Source of the DNA: a virus
DNA length: 39,714 bases
Direction: 5' to 3' (one strand)
Virus record (IMG/VR): IMGVR_UViG_3300003885_000014
Coordinates: 1-39,714 of that record
Shown: in pieces, positions 32,601-39,583 of the stretch
How positions within the stretch are numbered: the first letter of the stretch is position 1
Layout of the letters: each line of letters begins with the position of its first letter
Notes under the pieces: model-generated
What the model saw: only the letters and a program-made list of their open reading frames with translations
Told to the model about the DNA's origin: nothing
Database searches by the model: none
Position numbers and translations under genes: made by a program

Positions 32601-32615
32601 AACTGAGGCGCTGAT

Positions 32616-32834
32616 ATGGGAATAGACGTATTTAGAACCCTGGACAGTGATATTACTCGTTGGCTCTGGGTTGCCAATTATCAACACGAACTCCAAATAC
32701 AGGTGTTCCTGGATAATGACGATACATTTATTTCTATTGGCGAAGAAACGGCCAGTTTTGCCAATTCAATCGGTAATATGAACGGCATATTCGATTTATT
32801 ATCCGCTCTGGGCGTTGACGCAGAGTTGGTGTGA
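32616..32834 (+). CDS. Small acidic protein
   Basis: This 72-residue protein starts MGIDVFRTLDSDITRWLWV behind GAGG. It is acidic with mixed strands and helices (IQVFLDNDDTFISIGEE). No family is recognised. First gene after the cro terminator. Confidence 0.6.
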   Translation: MGIDVFRTLDSDITRWLWVANYQHELQIQVFLDNDDTFISIGEETASFANSIGNMNGIFDLLSALGVDAELV

Positions 32835-32850
32835 TAACTGAGGCGCCGCA

Positions 32851-33009
32851 ATGACCCTAGACCAGCGCATAGCCGCCACACTCAAGCGCATGAACCGCGC
32901 CCACATTGTCAGCGAGTACATGCGACTGAGGGCTGAGTACCGGCGGCTGGTGGCACACCAAACAACAGGAGATAAGCATGTACGGCAAAGACTATCTATC
33001 AACGACTGA
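32851..33009 (+). CDS. Small basic protein, 52 residues
   Basis: A short gene with GAGG seven bases before its ATG. The product MTLDQRIAATLKRMNRAHIV is Arg-rich and helical (RLRAEYRRLVAHQT). Its last 32 bases overlap the next gene in another frame. No family is recognised. Confidence 0.5.
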   Translation: MTLDQRIAATLKRMNRAHIVSEYMRLRAEYRRLVAHQTTGDKHVRQRLSIND

Positions 33010-33226
33010 GGCAGACGCTTTCGAGCAGTCAGTAAAAAACTCGTTCAGCGCGTTATCCAAAGAGGCTAAAAAGGTAATCAATACCAGATACAAGCCTCCT
33101 TTGTTATCCGTACCCTCTGCGGTGAACCCGTTAGCGGGTGAGGCCGCATTTAACAGGCAGCAGGGGCAATCTATGGGTATGTCGCAATCACCGCTATCAC
33201 GGTTATTTAGCGGTCTGGGCGGTTAG
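32978..33226 (+). CDS. Small hydrophilic protein
   Basis: This 82-residue protein begins MYGKDYLSTTEADAFEQSV behind GGAG. The first half is helical; the second is Pro/Ser/Gly-rich and probably disordered (SQSPLSRLFSGLGG). No family is recognised. Confidence 0.6.
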   Translation: MYGKDYLSTTEADAFEQSVKNSFSALSKEAKKVINTRYKPPLLSVPSAVNPLAGEAAFNRQQGQSMGMSQSPLSRLFSGLGG

Positions 33227-33247
33227 TGGCACAACAGGAGACAGAAA

Positions 33248-33490
33248 ATGACTGACCAATACGTAAAAGCCCTTATCGGGTGCATCCCGGCATACGAGCC
33301 AGCGCCGTGTGGTTGTGCTCAAAAACGCGAGTATGAAGGGAACAGTTTTTACAGCGCCGATTGTGAGTGCAACAACTCCGGGGATTTAACCGAAGCCGTC
33401 AGGTGGTGCGAGCGCATGAGCATTGCCGACCAGTTTCAGGCGGTGATTGACGCGCATGAACTTGAGCAGTCACCGGGAAAGGCGGTATAA
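33248..33490 (+). CDS. Small cysteine-containing protein
   Basis: This 80-residue protein is preceded by CAGGAG. Cys residues cluster in PCGCAQKREYEG and DCECNNSG (about 21-43), with others at 12 and 54, so it may bind zinc. The second half is helical. Function unknown. Confidence 0.6.
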   Translation: MTDQYVKALIGCIPAYEPAPCGCAQKREYEGNSFYSADCECNNSGDLTEAVRWCERMSIADQFQAVIDAHELEQSPGKAV

Positions 33491-33496
33491 TGTTAG

Positions 33497-33565
33497 GCGC
33501 CAGGCGGGACAGCGGCTCATTACCGTTTCTTGCCATTTCAGGATTACCCCTGGCGCACCTTTTTT
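33497..33565 (+). terminator. Long-loop inverted repeat with T-run (possible attenuator)
   Basis: GCGCCAGG (33497-33504) is an exact reverse complement of CCTGGCGC (33549-33556), with a 44-base loop, then ACC and six T (33560-33565). It lies in the gap before the replication gene. The self-complementary GGCGCC recurs beside that gene's start (33577-33582, next to its GGAGG), so the 5' arm could pair with the ribosome site instead. Confidence 0.5.
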
Positions 33566-33582
33566 GCCTGAATGGAGGCGCC

Positions 33583-33918
33583 ATGAAAACCCGAAGAAAA
33601 TCCTTGCCTTATATGCCTTGGCATTATCTCGACTATCTCCGAGATACTGTCTGCTTATCCCCAATGGCCGATTTACTATATCGAAGGCTCATTGAGCAAT
33701 ACTGGCATCACCGATGCAATCTGCCCTTCAGTCCTGTTTTACTCGCCAAGTTAACCAATTTTACGCCAAGGGACTGGACAATATACTGGGCTGAAATCGA
33801 GTCATTTTGGGATATTAATAACGGGAAACTGGGTAATAAACGGGCTGACGAGGAATTTCAACACGTCCAAAAAATAACAAATATAAAAAGAAAAGCGGCT
33901 ATGGAGAGGTGGAAATAG
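33583..33918 (+). CDS. DUF1376 replication-region protein, N-terminal part
   Basis: This 111-residue protein starts at ATG 33583 behind GGAGG; the frame is open upstream across the hairpin but without a start signal. LPYMPWHYLDYLRDTVCLSP, then LYRRLIEQYWHHRCNLPFSP is the DUF1376 signature, a domain found in phage replication initiation genes. DUF1376 proteins usually continue into a variable, often Asn/Met/His-rich tail. Here the frame stops at TAG (33916-33918) right after KRKAAMERWK, and a Met-His repeat starts two bases later in the +1 frame. It may be the front half of a split gene. Confidence 0.75.
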   Translation: MKTRRKSLPYMPWHYLDYLRDTVCLSPMADLLYRRLIEQYWHHRCNLPFSPVLLAKLTNFTPRDWTIYWAEIESFWDINNGKLGNKRADEEFQHVQKITNIKRKAAMERWK

Positions 33919-33919
33919 T

Positions 33920-33972
33920 ATGCATATGCATATGCACATGGTGATGCATATGCATATGCACATGGATATGCA
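33920..33972. repeat. ATGCAT tandem repeat array
   Basis: A roughly 24-base unit, ATGCATATGCATATGCACATGG, occurs twice in tandem, followed by a partial copy (GATATGCAT). Each unit contains the palindrome ATGCAT several times. It lies inside the replication gene region, as iterons of lambdoid origins do, but repeat-rich coding sequence explains it equally well. Confidence 0.75.
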
Positions 33973-34069
33973 TAAAAACGCAGTATATAGCGAACAAACG
34001 AAGAAAACCCGTACCTACAGCCTTTCAGGCCGATTTGATAGGCACGAAACCGAGGCGAAAGGAGCTTAA
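33920..34069 (+). CDS. Met-His repeat ORF, probable C-terminal part of the DUF1376 protein
   Basis: This 49-codon frame begins MHMHMHMVMHMHMHMDMHKN and ends HETEAKGA. It starts just after the upstream TAG in the +1 frame. GAGAGGTGG before it could act as a ribosome site, allowing reinitiation. Removal of one A from AAA (33913-33915) would fuse the frames as ...ERWNSMHMHM..., a natural-looking continuation. It may be a real +1 frameshift, a reinitiated peptide, a broken gene or a sequencing error in a short homopolymer. Confidence 0.5.
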   Translation: MHMHMHMVMHMHMHMDMHKNAVYSEQTKKTRTYSLSGRFDRHETEAKGA

Positions 34070-34073
34070 AAAC

Positions 34074-35612
34074 ATGGCCACGGAAAAGAATAAGGGCTCA
34101 AACATCAAACTCTGGGAGTTCCAGCCGATAGCCATAGACGGACTCCGGGCCGCTATTCGTAGTGGGCATAAGCGTTTATTACTCCAGGCTCCCACAGGTG
34201 CGGGTAAGACCGTGATAGCCGGTGAAATCATCCGAAGCGCGGTGGGCAAGGGTAAGACCTCGATATTCCTGGTTCACCGCCGGGTATTGGCTCAACAGTC
34301 CAGCAATAAGCTCACTGAGGCCGGGGTAGACCACGGGATGCTGATGGCTGGCCATGCTCCAGTGACCCGGTTTGTGACGGTGGCAAGCATTCAAACGATG
34401 ATGTCATGGTGTGAAAAGAGAGGAATTCATCCCTGGCCAGCTTGTGACATCCTGATAATTGACGAATGCCACAGGTCAATGTCACCGCTCTACGGGAAAA
34501 TAATCGAGCATTACCCAGAGGCCATAGTCATCGGGCTCACCGCAACACCCGCGAGGGGCGACGGCCAAGGGCTGGGGGATCTATACGACACAATGGTCCA
34601 GTGCCCTTCAATCTCGGAATTAATCAGTCAGGGCTTTCTGGTGCCGCCGATCCTGTATGCGCCCACACAGCCGGATTTATCAGGGGTAAGTGTCCGGGCT
34701 GGGGATTATGTTGAGTCTGAATTAGCCTCTGCCATGGATAAGCCGAAACTGGTGGGCGACGTGGTAGAGAATTTCGGGCGGATTTGTCCAGACAGGAAAG
34801 CCATTGTGTTTGCCAGTTCAGTTGCACATTCAATCCATATAGCCGAGGAATTTAACCGGGCCGGGGTAAATGCCGCTCATGTTGACGGAAAAACGCCACA
34901 GGACGAGAGAGAGGAAATCGACAGGAAGCACCGTAGCGGTGAGATTCAGGTAGTTTCAAACTGTGCGGTATATATCGAGGGTTACGATAACCCAGGAATT
35001 GATTGCTGTATTTTGGCCAGGCCCACTAAAAGCGTGGTTATGTATCTTCAAATGCTTGGCAGGGCGATACGCTGCTTTCCGGGTAAGAAGGACAGCATTA
35101 TTATCGATCACGCCGGGGCGGTTTATGAGCACGGCTTTCCAGAGGAATACGACGACTGGGAATTGACTACTGGAAAAGTCGCGCCGAATAAAATCCAGGA
35201 AAAGCGCAAGGCCAAAGAAGCCCATCCTATTACTTGCAAAAACTGCTTCACGATTTACAAAGGTCGGCCAATCTGCCCGACATGCGGGACACTGCACGAG
35301 GTTAATGGGCGTGGCGTGGAGGTGATAGATGGTGAGCTTGGGATCGTCACGAAAAAAACCAGGAAGGTAAAAACACACGAATACACAATGGTGCAAAAAC
35401 AGGTTTGGTATTCTCAATTACTCCTGTATGCAGATGAAAAGGGATTCAAGGAAGGCTGGGCCGCGAATAAGTACCGGCAGAAGTTCACGGTATGGCCGAA
35501 TAAATTACATAAATCACGATCTGAATTCGTTGGCTCTGAGGTCAAAGGATACATCCGTCACTGCAATATCAAATGGGCCAAGTCAAAAGAAAAACAGGAG
35601 GTTAGGGCATGA
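34074..35612 (+). CDS. SF2 DNA helicase (DEAH/UvsW-like)
   Basis: This 512-residue protein from ATG 34074 (GGAG ten bases before) has all core superfamily-2 motifs: Walker A APTGAGKT (39-46), DECH (130-133), TATPARG (156-162) and the arginine-finger motif QMLGRAIR (326-333). A C-terminal zinc knuckle (CKNC 388-391, CPTC 401-404) follows. It should unwind DNA or branched intermediates in phage replication. It lies between the DUF1376 gene and the primase, to which it is coupled by ATGA. No DnaB-type replicative helicase is seen, so this may be the main phage helicase. Confidence 0.92.
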   Translation: MATEKNKGSNIKLWEFQPIAIDGLRAAIRSGHKRLLLQAPTGAGKTVIAGEIIRSAVGKGKTSIFLVHRRVLAQQSSNKLTEAGVDHGMLMAGHAPVTRFVTVASIQTMMSWCEKRGIHPWPACDILIIDECHRSMSPLYGKIIEHYPEAIVIGLTATPARGDGQGLGDLYDTMVQCPSISELISQGFLVPPILYAPTQPDLSGVSVRAGDYVESELASAMDKPKLVGDVVENFGRICPDRKAIVFASSVAHSIHIAEEFNRAGVNAAHVDGKTPQDEREEIDRKHRSGEIQVVSNCAVYIEGYDNPGIDCCILARPTKSVVMYLQMLGRAIRCFPGKKDSIIIDHAGAVYEHGFPEEYDDWELTTGKVAPNKIQEKRKAKEAHPITCKNCFTIYKGRPICPTCGTLHEVNGRGVEVIDGELGIVTKKTRKVKTHEYTMVQKQVWYSQLLLYADEKGFKEGWAANKYRQKFTVWPNKLHKSRSEFVGSEVKGYIRHCNIKWAKSKEKQEVRA

Positions 35613-36607
35613 ATTTTGAGGCGGTTGATAGGGCGGCTGGGGGTAAGTGGCACTCAATATTGCCCATGCTAGGAATTGACGCAAAGTACCTCGTGAATAA
35701 GCACGGCCCGTGTCCAATGTGCGAGGGTACAGATAGATTCAGGTTCGATGATAAAGGCACTGGAATGTATTTCTGTAACGGGTGCGGCGCCGGGAACGGA
35801 TTTCAACTACTCCAGAAATTCAATAACTGGGATTTTAACAAAGCACTAAATGAAGTAGCTGCTGTTGTTGGGTGCGCGTCCGAATCTGTACCAAAGTCTC
35901 AAGGAGGTGATCCACGTAAAGCCCTGCGCCAGGTGATGAAGGATTGCACAAAGGACAGGCACAGCGTTATCGAGTACCTGAAAGGCCGCGGATTGAGTGT
36001 ATTTCCCGATTGTCTACGGGAGCATCCCGGCCTGGATTATTACGATGACGGCAAAGTCACCGGGACGTATCCAGCCATGATAGCCACCATTTCCAGCGTT
36101 AAAGGAAAGGCACTCAGTATTCACCGCACCTACCTTACTGATGTGGATTGCCGAAAGAAAACCATGCCGCCGGTCAAGGCATTGAAGGGCGCCGCTATTC
36201 AGTTATTTACCACCGGCGAAGTCTTGGGACTGGCTGAAGGTATCGAAACGGCCATAGCAGCGCACGAATTAACCAGGATGAAAGGCGAGCCGATGGCCGT
36301 ATGGTCAGCTATAAATACAACGATGATGGAATCTTTCGAGGTTCCCGATGGTGTCAAGAGGTTGGTGATATTCGCTGACAATGACAAGAATTACGCAGGT
36401 CAGAAATCAGCTTATATACTGGCTCACAGATTAGCCTTGAAGGGAATGGAGGTATCTGTAAATGTCCCGCCGGATGTCGGCGATTACCTGGACGTGCTTA
36501 ATACAATAAAGGCGAAGCGCGGACATTCATACTGGCCTGAGGGTGGCCAGGATGCACCACAGAATCACCCTGAAGCCGTGGCAGAGCGCGAGGCTATTCA
36601 AGTATGA
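35609..36607 (+). CDS. DNA primase (zinc finger plus TOPRIM)
   Basis: This 332-residue protein has an N-terminal zinc finger, CPMCEGTDRFRFDD (about 35-48) then FCNGCGAGNGFQLL (about 55-68), as in P4/T7-type primases. A TOPRIM domain follows with GLAEGIETAIAAHE (about 208-221) and the metal-binding FADND (about 255-259). It synthesises RNA primers. There is no C-terminal helicase domain, unlike T7 gp4 or P4 alpha. Overlaps the helicase gene by ATGA. Confidence 0.9.
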   Translation: MNFEAVDRAAGGKWHSILPMLGIDAKYLVNKHGPCPMCEGTDRFRFDDKGTGMYFCNGCGAGNGFQLLQKFNNWDFNKALNEVAAVVGCASESVPKSQGGDPRKALRQVMKDCTKDRHSVIEYLKGRGLSVFPDCLREHPGLDYYDDGKVTGTYPAMIATISSVKGKALSIHRTYLTDVDCRKKTMPPVKALKGAAIQLFTTGEVLGLAEGIETAIAAHELTRMKGEPMAVWSAINTTMMESFEVPDGVKRLVIFADNDKNYAGQKSAYILAHRLALKGMEVSVNVPPDVGDYLDVLNTIKAKRGHSYWPEGGQDAPQNHPEAVAEREAIQV

Positions 36608-36855
36608 ACATCCCCGAATACCTCAAGGCACACCCCTACGGCGGCGCCTGCCACCATATCGCTATAGCCACCGGCCAGCCTATCGCAGCCGTAATCAGCG
36701 AGGTAGAGCAGGGCATTAAGTCGGGGCTGTACCTATCACCGAGGGGCTGGGTAGGGAACGTGAACGGCAAACTGAAAAAGACAATCGTACTTGCGGAACT
36801 GTGGCCGGGAATGGCTAAGGCTATCGAGAACCGTAAATTAATGGAGGCAATATGA
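36604..36855 (+). CDS. Small protein after the primase
   Basis: This 83-residue protein (MNIPEYLKAHPYGGACHHIA, then VISEVEQGIKSGLYL) has a helical middle that could be a winged-helix-like fold. Coupled by ATGA to the primase and to the next gene. No function assigned. Confidence 0.6.
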   Translation: MNIPEYLKAHPYGGACHHIAIATGQPIAAVISEVEQGIKSGLYLSPRGWVGNVNGKLKKTIVLAELWPGMAKAIENRKLMEAI

Positions 36856-37055
36856 AAAAGTGGGAAAAGCGGTTAATCCGTGAATTCAAGGCGGGGATGA
36901 GCATCGAGGATTTATGCTATTACTTTTTCAAGAATCTAGAAAAAGTAGACGCTAATCTGGTTCTGAATGATATCGCCGAACAAATAATTCGCCAACACAT
37001 GCTCAGGAAAGCCCGTAAAAACCGTCAGGAGGGCGCTTCTGGAGGTTGTGATTGA
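36852..37055 (+). CDS. Small basic helical protein
   Basis: This 67-residue protein starts MKKWEKRLIREFKAGMSIED. It may hold a helix-turn-helix (FKAGMSIEDLCYYFFKNLEK) and ends with basic RKARKNRQ. Coupled by ATGA to the upstream gene. DNA-binding is possible. Confidence 0.6.
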   Translation: MKKWEKRLIREFKAGMSIEDLCYYFFKNLEKVDANLVLNDIAEQIIRQHMLRKARKNRQEGASGGCD

Positions 37056-37079
37056 CCAATGGTATCGGGAGAATTTCTG

Positions 37080-37319
37080 ATGGAATTGTATCTAGTGATA
37101 GTTGAGGATCGCCACACGGACACAACCGTTCATGTTTTCTCGGAGGCTGATAAAGCAATTTCAGCCGCCCGGCGTTTGGCAAAACAATATAACCATTACC
37201 CAGAGGATTACGCAGAACATGACTACGGCAAACGTGAGGGATGGCTTTTCTATGCCGATTATTCGAGTGAAGGTGACAGTGTGCGAGTTGTGTCTGCCGT
37301 TTTGGATGTAGTGCCGTGA
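37080..37319 (+). CDS. Small protein of unknown function
   Basis: The start is taken at ATG 37080 (79 residues), eight bases after GGGAG; ATG 37059 is in frame but has weaker support. The product MELYLVIVEDRHTDTTVHV, then ADKAISAARRLAKQY looks like a small alpha/beta fold. The stop overlaps the next GTG start. Confidence 0.55.
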   Translation: MELYLVIVEDRHTDTTVHVFSEADKAISAARRLAKQYNHYPEDYAEHDYGKREGWLFYADYSSEGDSVRVVSAVLDVVP

Positions 37320-37615
37320 CACGTTCACGAGTGGACGCCAATCAGCCGGAGCTCGTCAAACTCTGGCGCCGACTCGGCGGCACCTGGCAGCACACCCATG
37401 AAATACCGGGCGCCCTGGACGGAATAGCGGGTATGGCCGGCGTGGATGTCCGTGTGGAGATAAAAGATGGTTCTAAACCGCCCTCAGCACGGTATTTAAC
37501 GGACGCTGAGGCGGTTGTGTTCGAAATGTGGAAGGGCAGGGCGCCTATTGTGTGGTCGTGCCAGGACGACGTTCTGAGGACGGCTAAGGCATTGAGGGCG
37601 AGTCATGACAACTAA
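37316..37615 (+). CDS. PDDEXK/VRR-NUC-like nuclease candidate
   Basis: This 99-residue protein with a GTG start overlaps the previous stop. The layout NQPELVKLWRRLGGTW, then EIPGALDGIAG, then VRVEIKDGSKPPSARYLTD, then WKGRAPIVW follows small phage nucleases in which Asp (about 34) and E-x-K (about 48-50) make the metal site. It probably acts on branched or damaged DNA during replication, as a resolvase-like enzyme. Gene length is normal for minimal members. Confidence 0.6.
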   Translation: MTRSRVDANQPELVKLWRRLGGTWQHTHEIPGALDGIAGMAGVDVRVEIKDGSKPPSARYLTDAEAVVFEMWKGRAPIVWSCQDDVLRTAKALRASHDN

Positions 37616-37823
37616 GCGGAAACAAAATTCAGCCGCACACCACGAAGGGCGCCGGGCCTTTCACAGATTCGCGCTCAGTCAACGGGCGCAGGCGGAGATA
37701 GCGATAGAGTCGGCCACGGGCCAGATCGGCAAACTAAGCCAGACCGGCACATCTAAGTGGAGCACGAGTTACGCTGACAACTGGGAAAAGGGCTGGAATC
37801 TTGCCAGGAGCGAAGTGGAATGA
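37605..37823 (+). CDS. Small RMF-like or unknown protein
   Basis: This 72-residue basic protein (MTTKRKQNSAAHHEGRRAFH, then YADNWEKGWNLARSEVE) has the EGRRAF...W..GW pattern that recalls ribosome modulation factor-type small proteins, though the CPY motif of that family is absent. The start overlaps the nuclease gene and the stop overlaps the methyltransferase-like gene. Confidence 0.5.
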   Translation: MTTKRKQNSAAHHEGRRAFHRFALSQRAQAEIAIESATGQIGKLSQTGTSKWSTSYADNWEKGWNLARSEVE

Positions 37824-38395
37824 GAGTTTTAATCGCTTGCGAGGAGAGCCAGGCGGTAACAAAGGCGTTTCGGAATTCAGGCCATGAGGCGTATTCGTGC
37901 GACGTACTTCCGCAATCTGGCGGGCATCCAGAATGGCATATTCAAGGCGATATTATGGATCACTTGGATGGCTATGATCTGGTTATAGCTTTCCCGCCAT
38001 GTACTCATCTAGCTGCAAGCGGTGCCAGGTGGTTCAAGGAAAAGCGCAAAGACGGCAGGCAACAGGCCGCGATAGACTTTTTTATGGCTCTGGTTAATTG
38101 CGACTGCGAAAGGTTGGCGATTGAAAACCCGGTCGGGATTATGTCCACAAAATACCGCAAGCCCGATCAAATCATTCAACCCTGGCAGTTCGGGCACGGC
38201 GAAACAAAAGCAACGTGCCTATGGCTCAAAGGGCTTCTAGAATTACGGCCTACGGACATAGTTACAGGGCGGGCCGGTAGGGTATGGCGGATGCCGCCAA
38301 GCGCAGGCAGGGCGGTGCTACGAAGCCGGACATACTCAGGGATAGCCACTGCGATGGCCGAGCAGTGGAGCGAAGCGGACGCCAAAGGGCCGTGA
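37820..38395 (+). CDS. DNA methyltransferase-like protein (C5-type-like)
   Basis: This 191-residue protein starts MRVLIACEESQAVTKAFRNS, a Rossmann-like opening with an acidic residue in place of the glycine loop, followed by SCDV. FPPCTH (about 54-59) resembles the catalytic PC motif of cytosine-C5 methyltransferases and IENPVG (about 94-99) resembles their ENV motif. It is shorter than true enzymes and the target-recognition part is missing or reduced. It could modify phage DNA against restriction; catalytic activity is not proven. Confidence 0.65.
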   Translation: MRVLIACEESQAVTKAFRNSGHEAYSCDVLPQSGGHPEWHIQGDIMDHLDGYDLVIAFPPCTHLAASGARWFKEKRKDGRQQAAIDFFMALVNCDCERLAIENPVGIMSTKYRKPDQIIQPWQFGHGETKATCLWLKGLLELRPTDIVTGRAGRVWRMPPSAGRAVLRSRTYSGIATAMAEQWSEADAKGP

Positions 38396-38431
38396 GATCA
38401 CTCCCACAGGATCGACGCCCGCTCGCGAAGT

Positions 38432-38464
38432 GGACAAATTGTCCCACATGGTTAAATTTTGTAC
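38432..38464. promoter_or_regulatory. Palindrome pair (site A)
   Basis: GGACAAATTGTCC (38432-38444) is a perfect 6+1+6 palindrome, followed 18 bases later by the degenerate GGTTAAATTTTGTAC (38450-38464). The context AGTGGACA..TTGTCC..A...TGGT matches the block at 195-227. It stands in the only substantial gap before the 38480 gene. TTGTCC and TACAAC at 17-base spacing would be a weak promoter. Confidence 0.55.
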
Positions 38465-38479
38465 AACTAAGGAAAACCA

Positions 38480-38761
38480 ATGACAACCGTAATTTCATTC
38501 ATAGCACTGGCAATATCAATACTCGCGTTAATCCTGGCGGTAATAGCTGCCGGGTGGACCAATATTCTGTACCGCCGTGTTGATGACAATCAGGCCAAGG
38601 ACATTTTTCCCGCCAATCCTTTGGAGGGGCAGAGATTCACGGACGCAGTCGGGGGCAATTACGTTTACAACGCTGCATATAAGCGGTGGGAGTTTTTAGC
38701 TGGGTACGATGCACCGGCTGAGAATCCGCACTATCACGGCAATCAGGAGACAGGGAAATGA
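38480..38761 (+). CDS. Membrane-anchored protein with fibre-like module
   Basis: This 93-residue protein has an N-terminal membrane helix (about 4-26, VISFIALAISILALILAVIA). The outer part holds NPLEGQRFTDAVGGNYVYN, then YKRWEFLAG, a short module shared with the fibre-associated protein at 22025. Its stop overlaps the start of a lipoprotein gene (ATGA). An inner-membrane plus lipoprotein pair suggests a cell-envelope complex such as spanins or exclusion proteins. Confidence 0.6.
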   Translation: MTTVISFIALAISILALILAVIAAGWTNILYRRVDDNQAKDIFPANPLEGQRFTDAVGGNYVYNAAYKRWEFLAGYDAPAENPHYHGNQETGK

Positions 38762-39081
38762 AAATACTGATAATTTTAGCGGCAATATTGACTTTGAGTG
38801 GGTGTTCGGGGCCGAGGGGCGACGCACTGATTAGGGCGTTTCAGGGCATGGGCCAGGCCTTCCAGGGCAACAGATATGAAAACCAGGCACGGGCGCAGTG
38901 GATTGATGCTCAGAACCGCCAGGGGGAGTTAGACCGCAAACTGGCGGCTATTGAGTACCGGCAGAGACGGGCCGAGGCTGCGGCGCAAAGGGCGGCACAG
39001 CAGAAGTTTTACAGCCGGCTCAATGCGCAGATGCAGCGTAACCGGATAGCTCCGATGGTTTACAAGCCGATAACGTATTGA
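38758..39081 (+). CDS. Lipoprotein with charged helical domain
   Basis: This 107-residue protein has a clear lipoprotein signal (MKILIILAAILTLSGCSG), with Cys16 as the lipidated residue. The mature part is an Ala/Gln/Arg-rich helix (LAAIEYRQRRAEAAAQRAAQ) ending in NRIAPMVYKPITY. It overlaps the membrane gene upstream by ATGA. It is a second candidate outer spanin or an envelope factor; the last gene before the long noncoding region. Confidence 0.65.
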   Translation: MKILIILAAILTLSGCSGPRGDALIRAFQGMGQAFQGNRYENQARAQWIDAQNRQGELDRKLAAIEYRQRRAEAAAQRAAQQKFYSRLNAQMQRNRIAPMVYKPITY

Positions 39082-39106
39082 CAGTCAACCGGGCAAGTAA
39101 TCTATT
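39078..39106 (+). promoter_or_regulatory. Promoter into the noncoding region
   Basis: Perfect TTGACA (39078-39083) and TCTATT (39101-39106, four of six) are 17 bases apart, starting in the last codons of the lipoprotein gene. Predicted initiation falls at about 39112-39114, inside the inverted repeat 39103-39149. It would transcribe toward the junction gene and the terminase. Confidence 0.55.
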
Positions 39107-39149
39107 TATTCCATTTTAGGCGTTAATTACTCCGATAATGGAATAAATA
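39103..39149. repeat. 13-bp inverted repeat over a promoter (operator-like)
   Basis: TATTTATTCCATT (39103-39115) is the exact reverse complement of AATGGAATAAATA (39137-39149), with a 21-base loop. The left arm covers the -10 box and start site of the promoter 39078-39106. It may be a repressor site or an RNA hairpin at the 5' end. Confidence 0.8.
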
Positions 39150-39504
39150 CCCAGGAACACATGTTTCCTGAGAGGAATAAAAGTTTCCTGTGAAGTTTTT
39201 TATGCGGCTGGCACGCTATTTGACGGTGGAAATTATCATGCCACTGACAAAAAACCGCATACTTCCGGGATTTCTTTTTTCCATTTTCGTGCAATTAATA
39301 GGGGGTTTATAGAAAAAAGAATCCATGCTATTAACAAACCTTCAGCACGCACGGACAGAAAACAGCGCCACCAGTCCCAACAGCCAACAAACAAGACAGG
39401 CATACCGTGAAGCAATTAACCGAGATGTTTCACCACAGTAAAAGCATACCCACGGTGGAATATATGTACTGCTTATCACCATTGGACTTGAATTCATGGA
39501 AAAG

Positions 39505-39573
39505 AAGTCTACATGGATGAATTCAGGCACAATCTCACCAGATGACTTGAATTCACCTTGGTAGACTTTTTTT
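39505..39573 (+). terminator. Terminator with nested palindromes before the junction gene
   Basis: AAGTCTAC (39505-39512) pairs exactly with GTAGACTT (39561-39568) and the latter runs into seven T (39567-39573). Two copies of the palindrome TGAATTCA (39518-39525 and 39548-39555) lie inside and can extend the stem. It ends just before AGGA and ATG 39584, so expression of the downstream gene may depend on readthrough. Confidence 0.65.
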
Positions 39574-39583
39574 AGGAACAGCC

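Larger units (their letters stand above)
39082..39583. other. 500-base noncoding region with many inverted repeats
   Basis: No convincing gene was found. Besides the listed repeats it contains CAGGAA/TTCCTG (39152-39170) and a further GTTTCCTG copy near 39183-39190; TATGCGG (39201-39207) with CCGCATA (about 39255-39261) enclosing TGGCA/TGCCA; GGATTTCTTTTTTC (39268-39281) with GAAAAAAGAATCC (39312-39324, one-base bulge); and three GAATTC palindromes (39490-39553). The density suggests an origin, packaging site or control RNA. Confidence 0.6.

Noticed and set aside
33920-33972. CRISPR-like repeat array
   Set aside because: Units are contiguous without unique spacers, and the array fits coding Met-His codons.
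39342-39530. 62-residue leftward ORF in the noncoding region
   Set aside because: GTG start with no convincing ribosome site, isolated, opposite to its neighbours and overlapping terminator repeats.
39496-39564. 22-codon rightward ORF overlapping the terminator stem (leader-peptide idea)
   Set aside because: No ribosome site, and its codons are explained by the palindromes; no run of regulatory codons.
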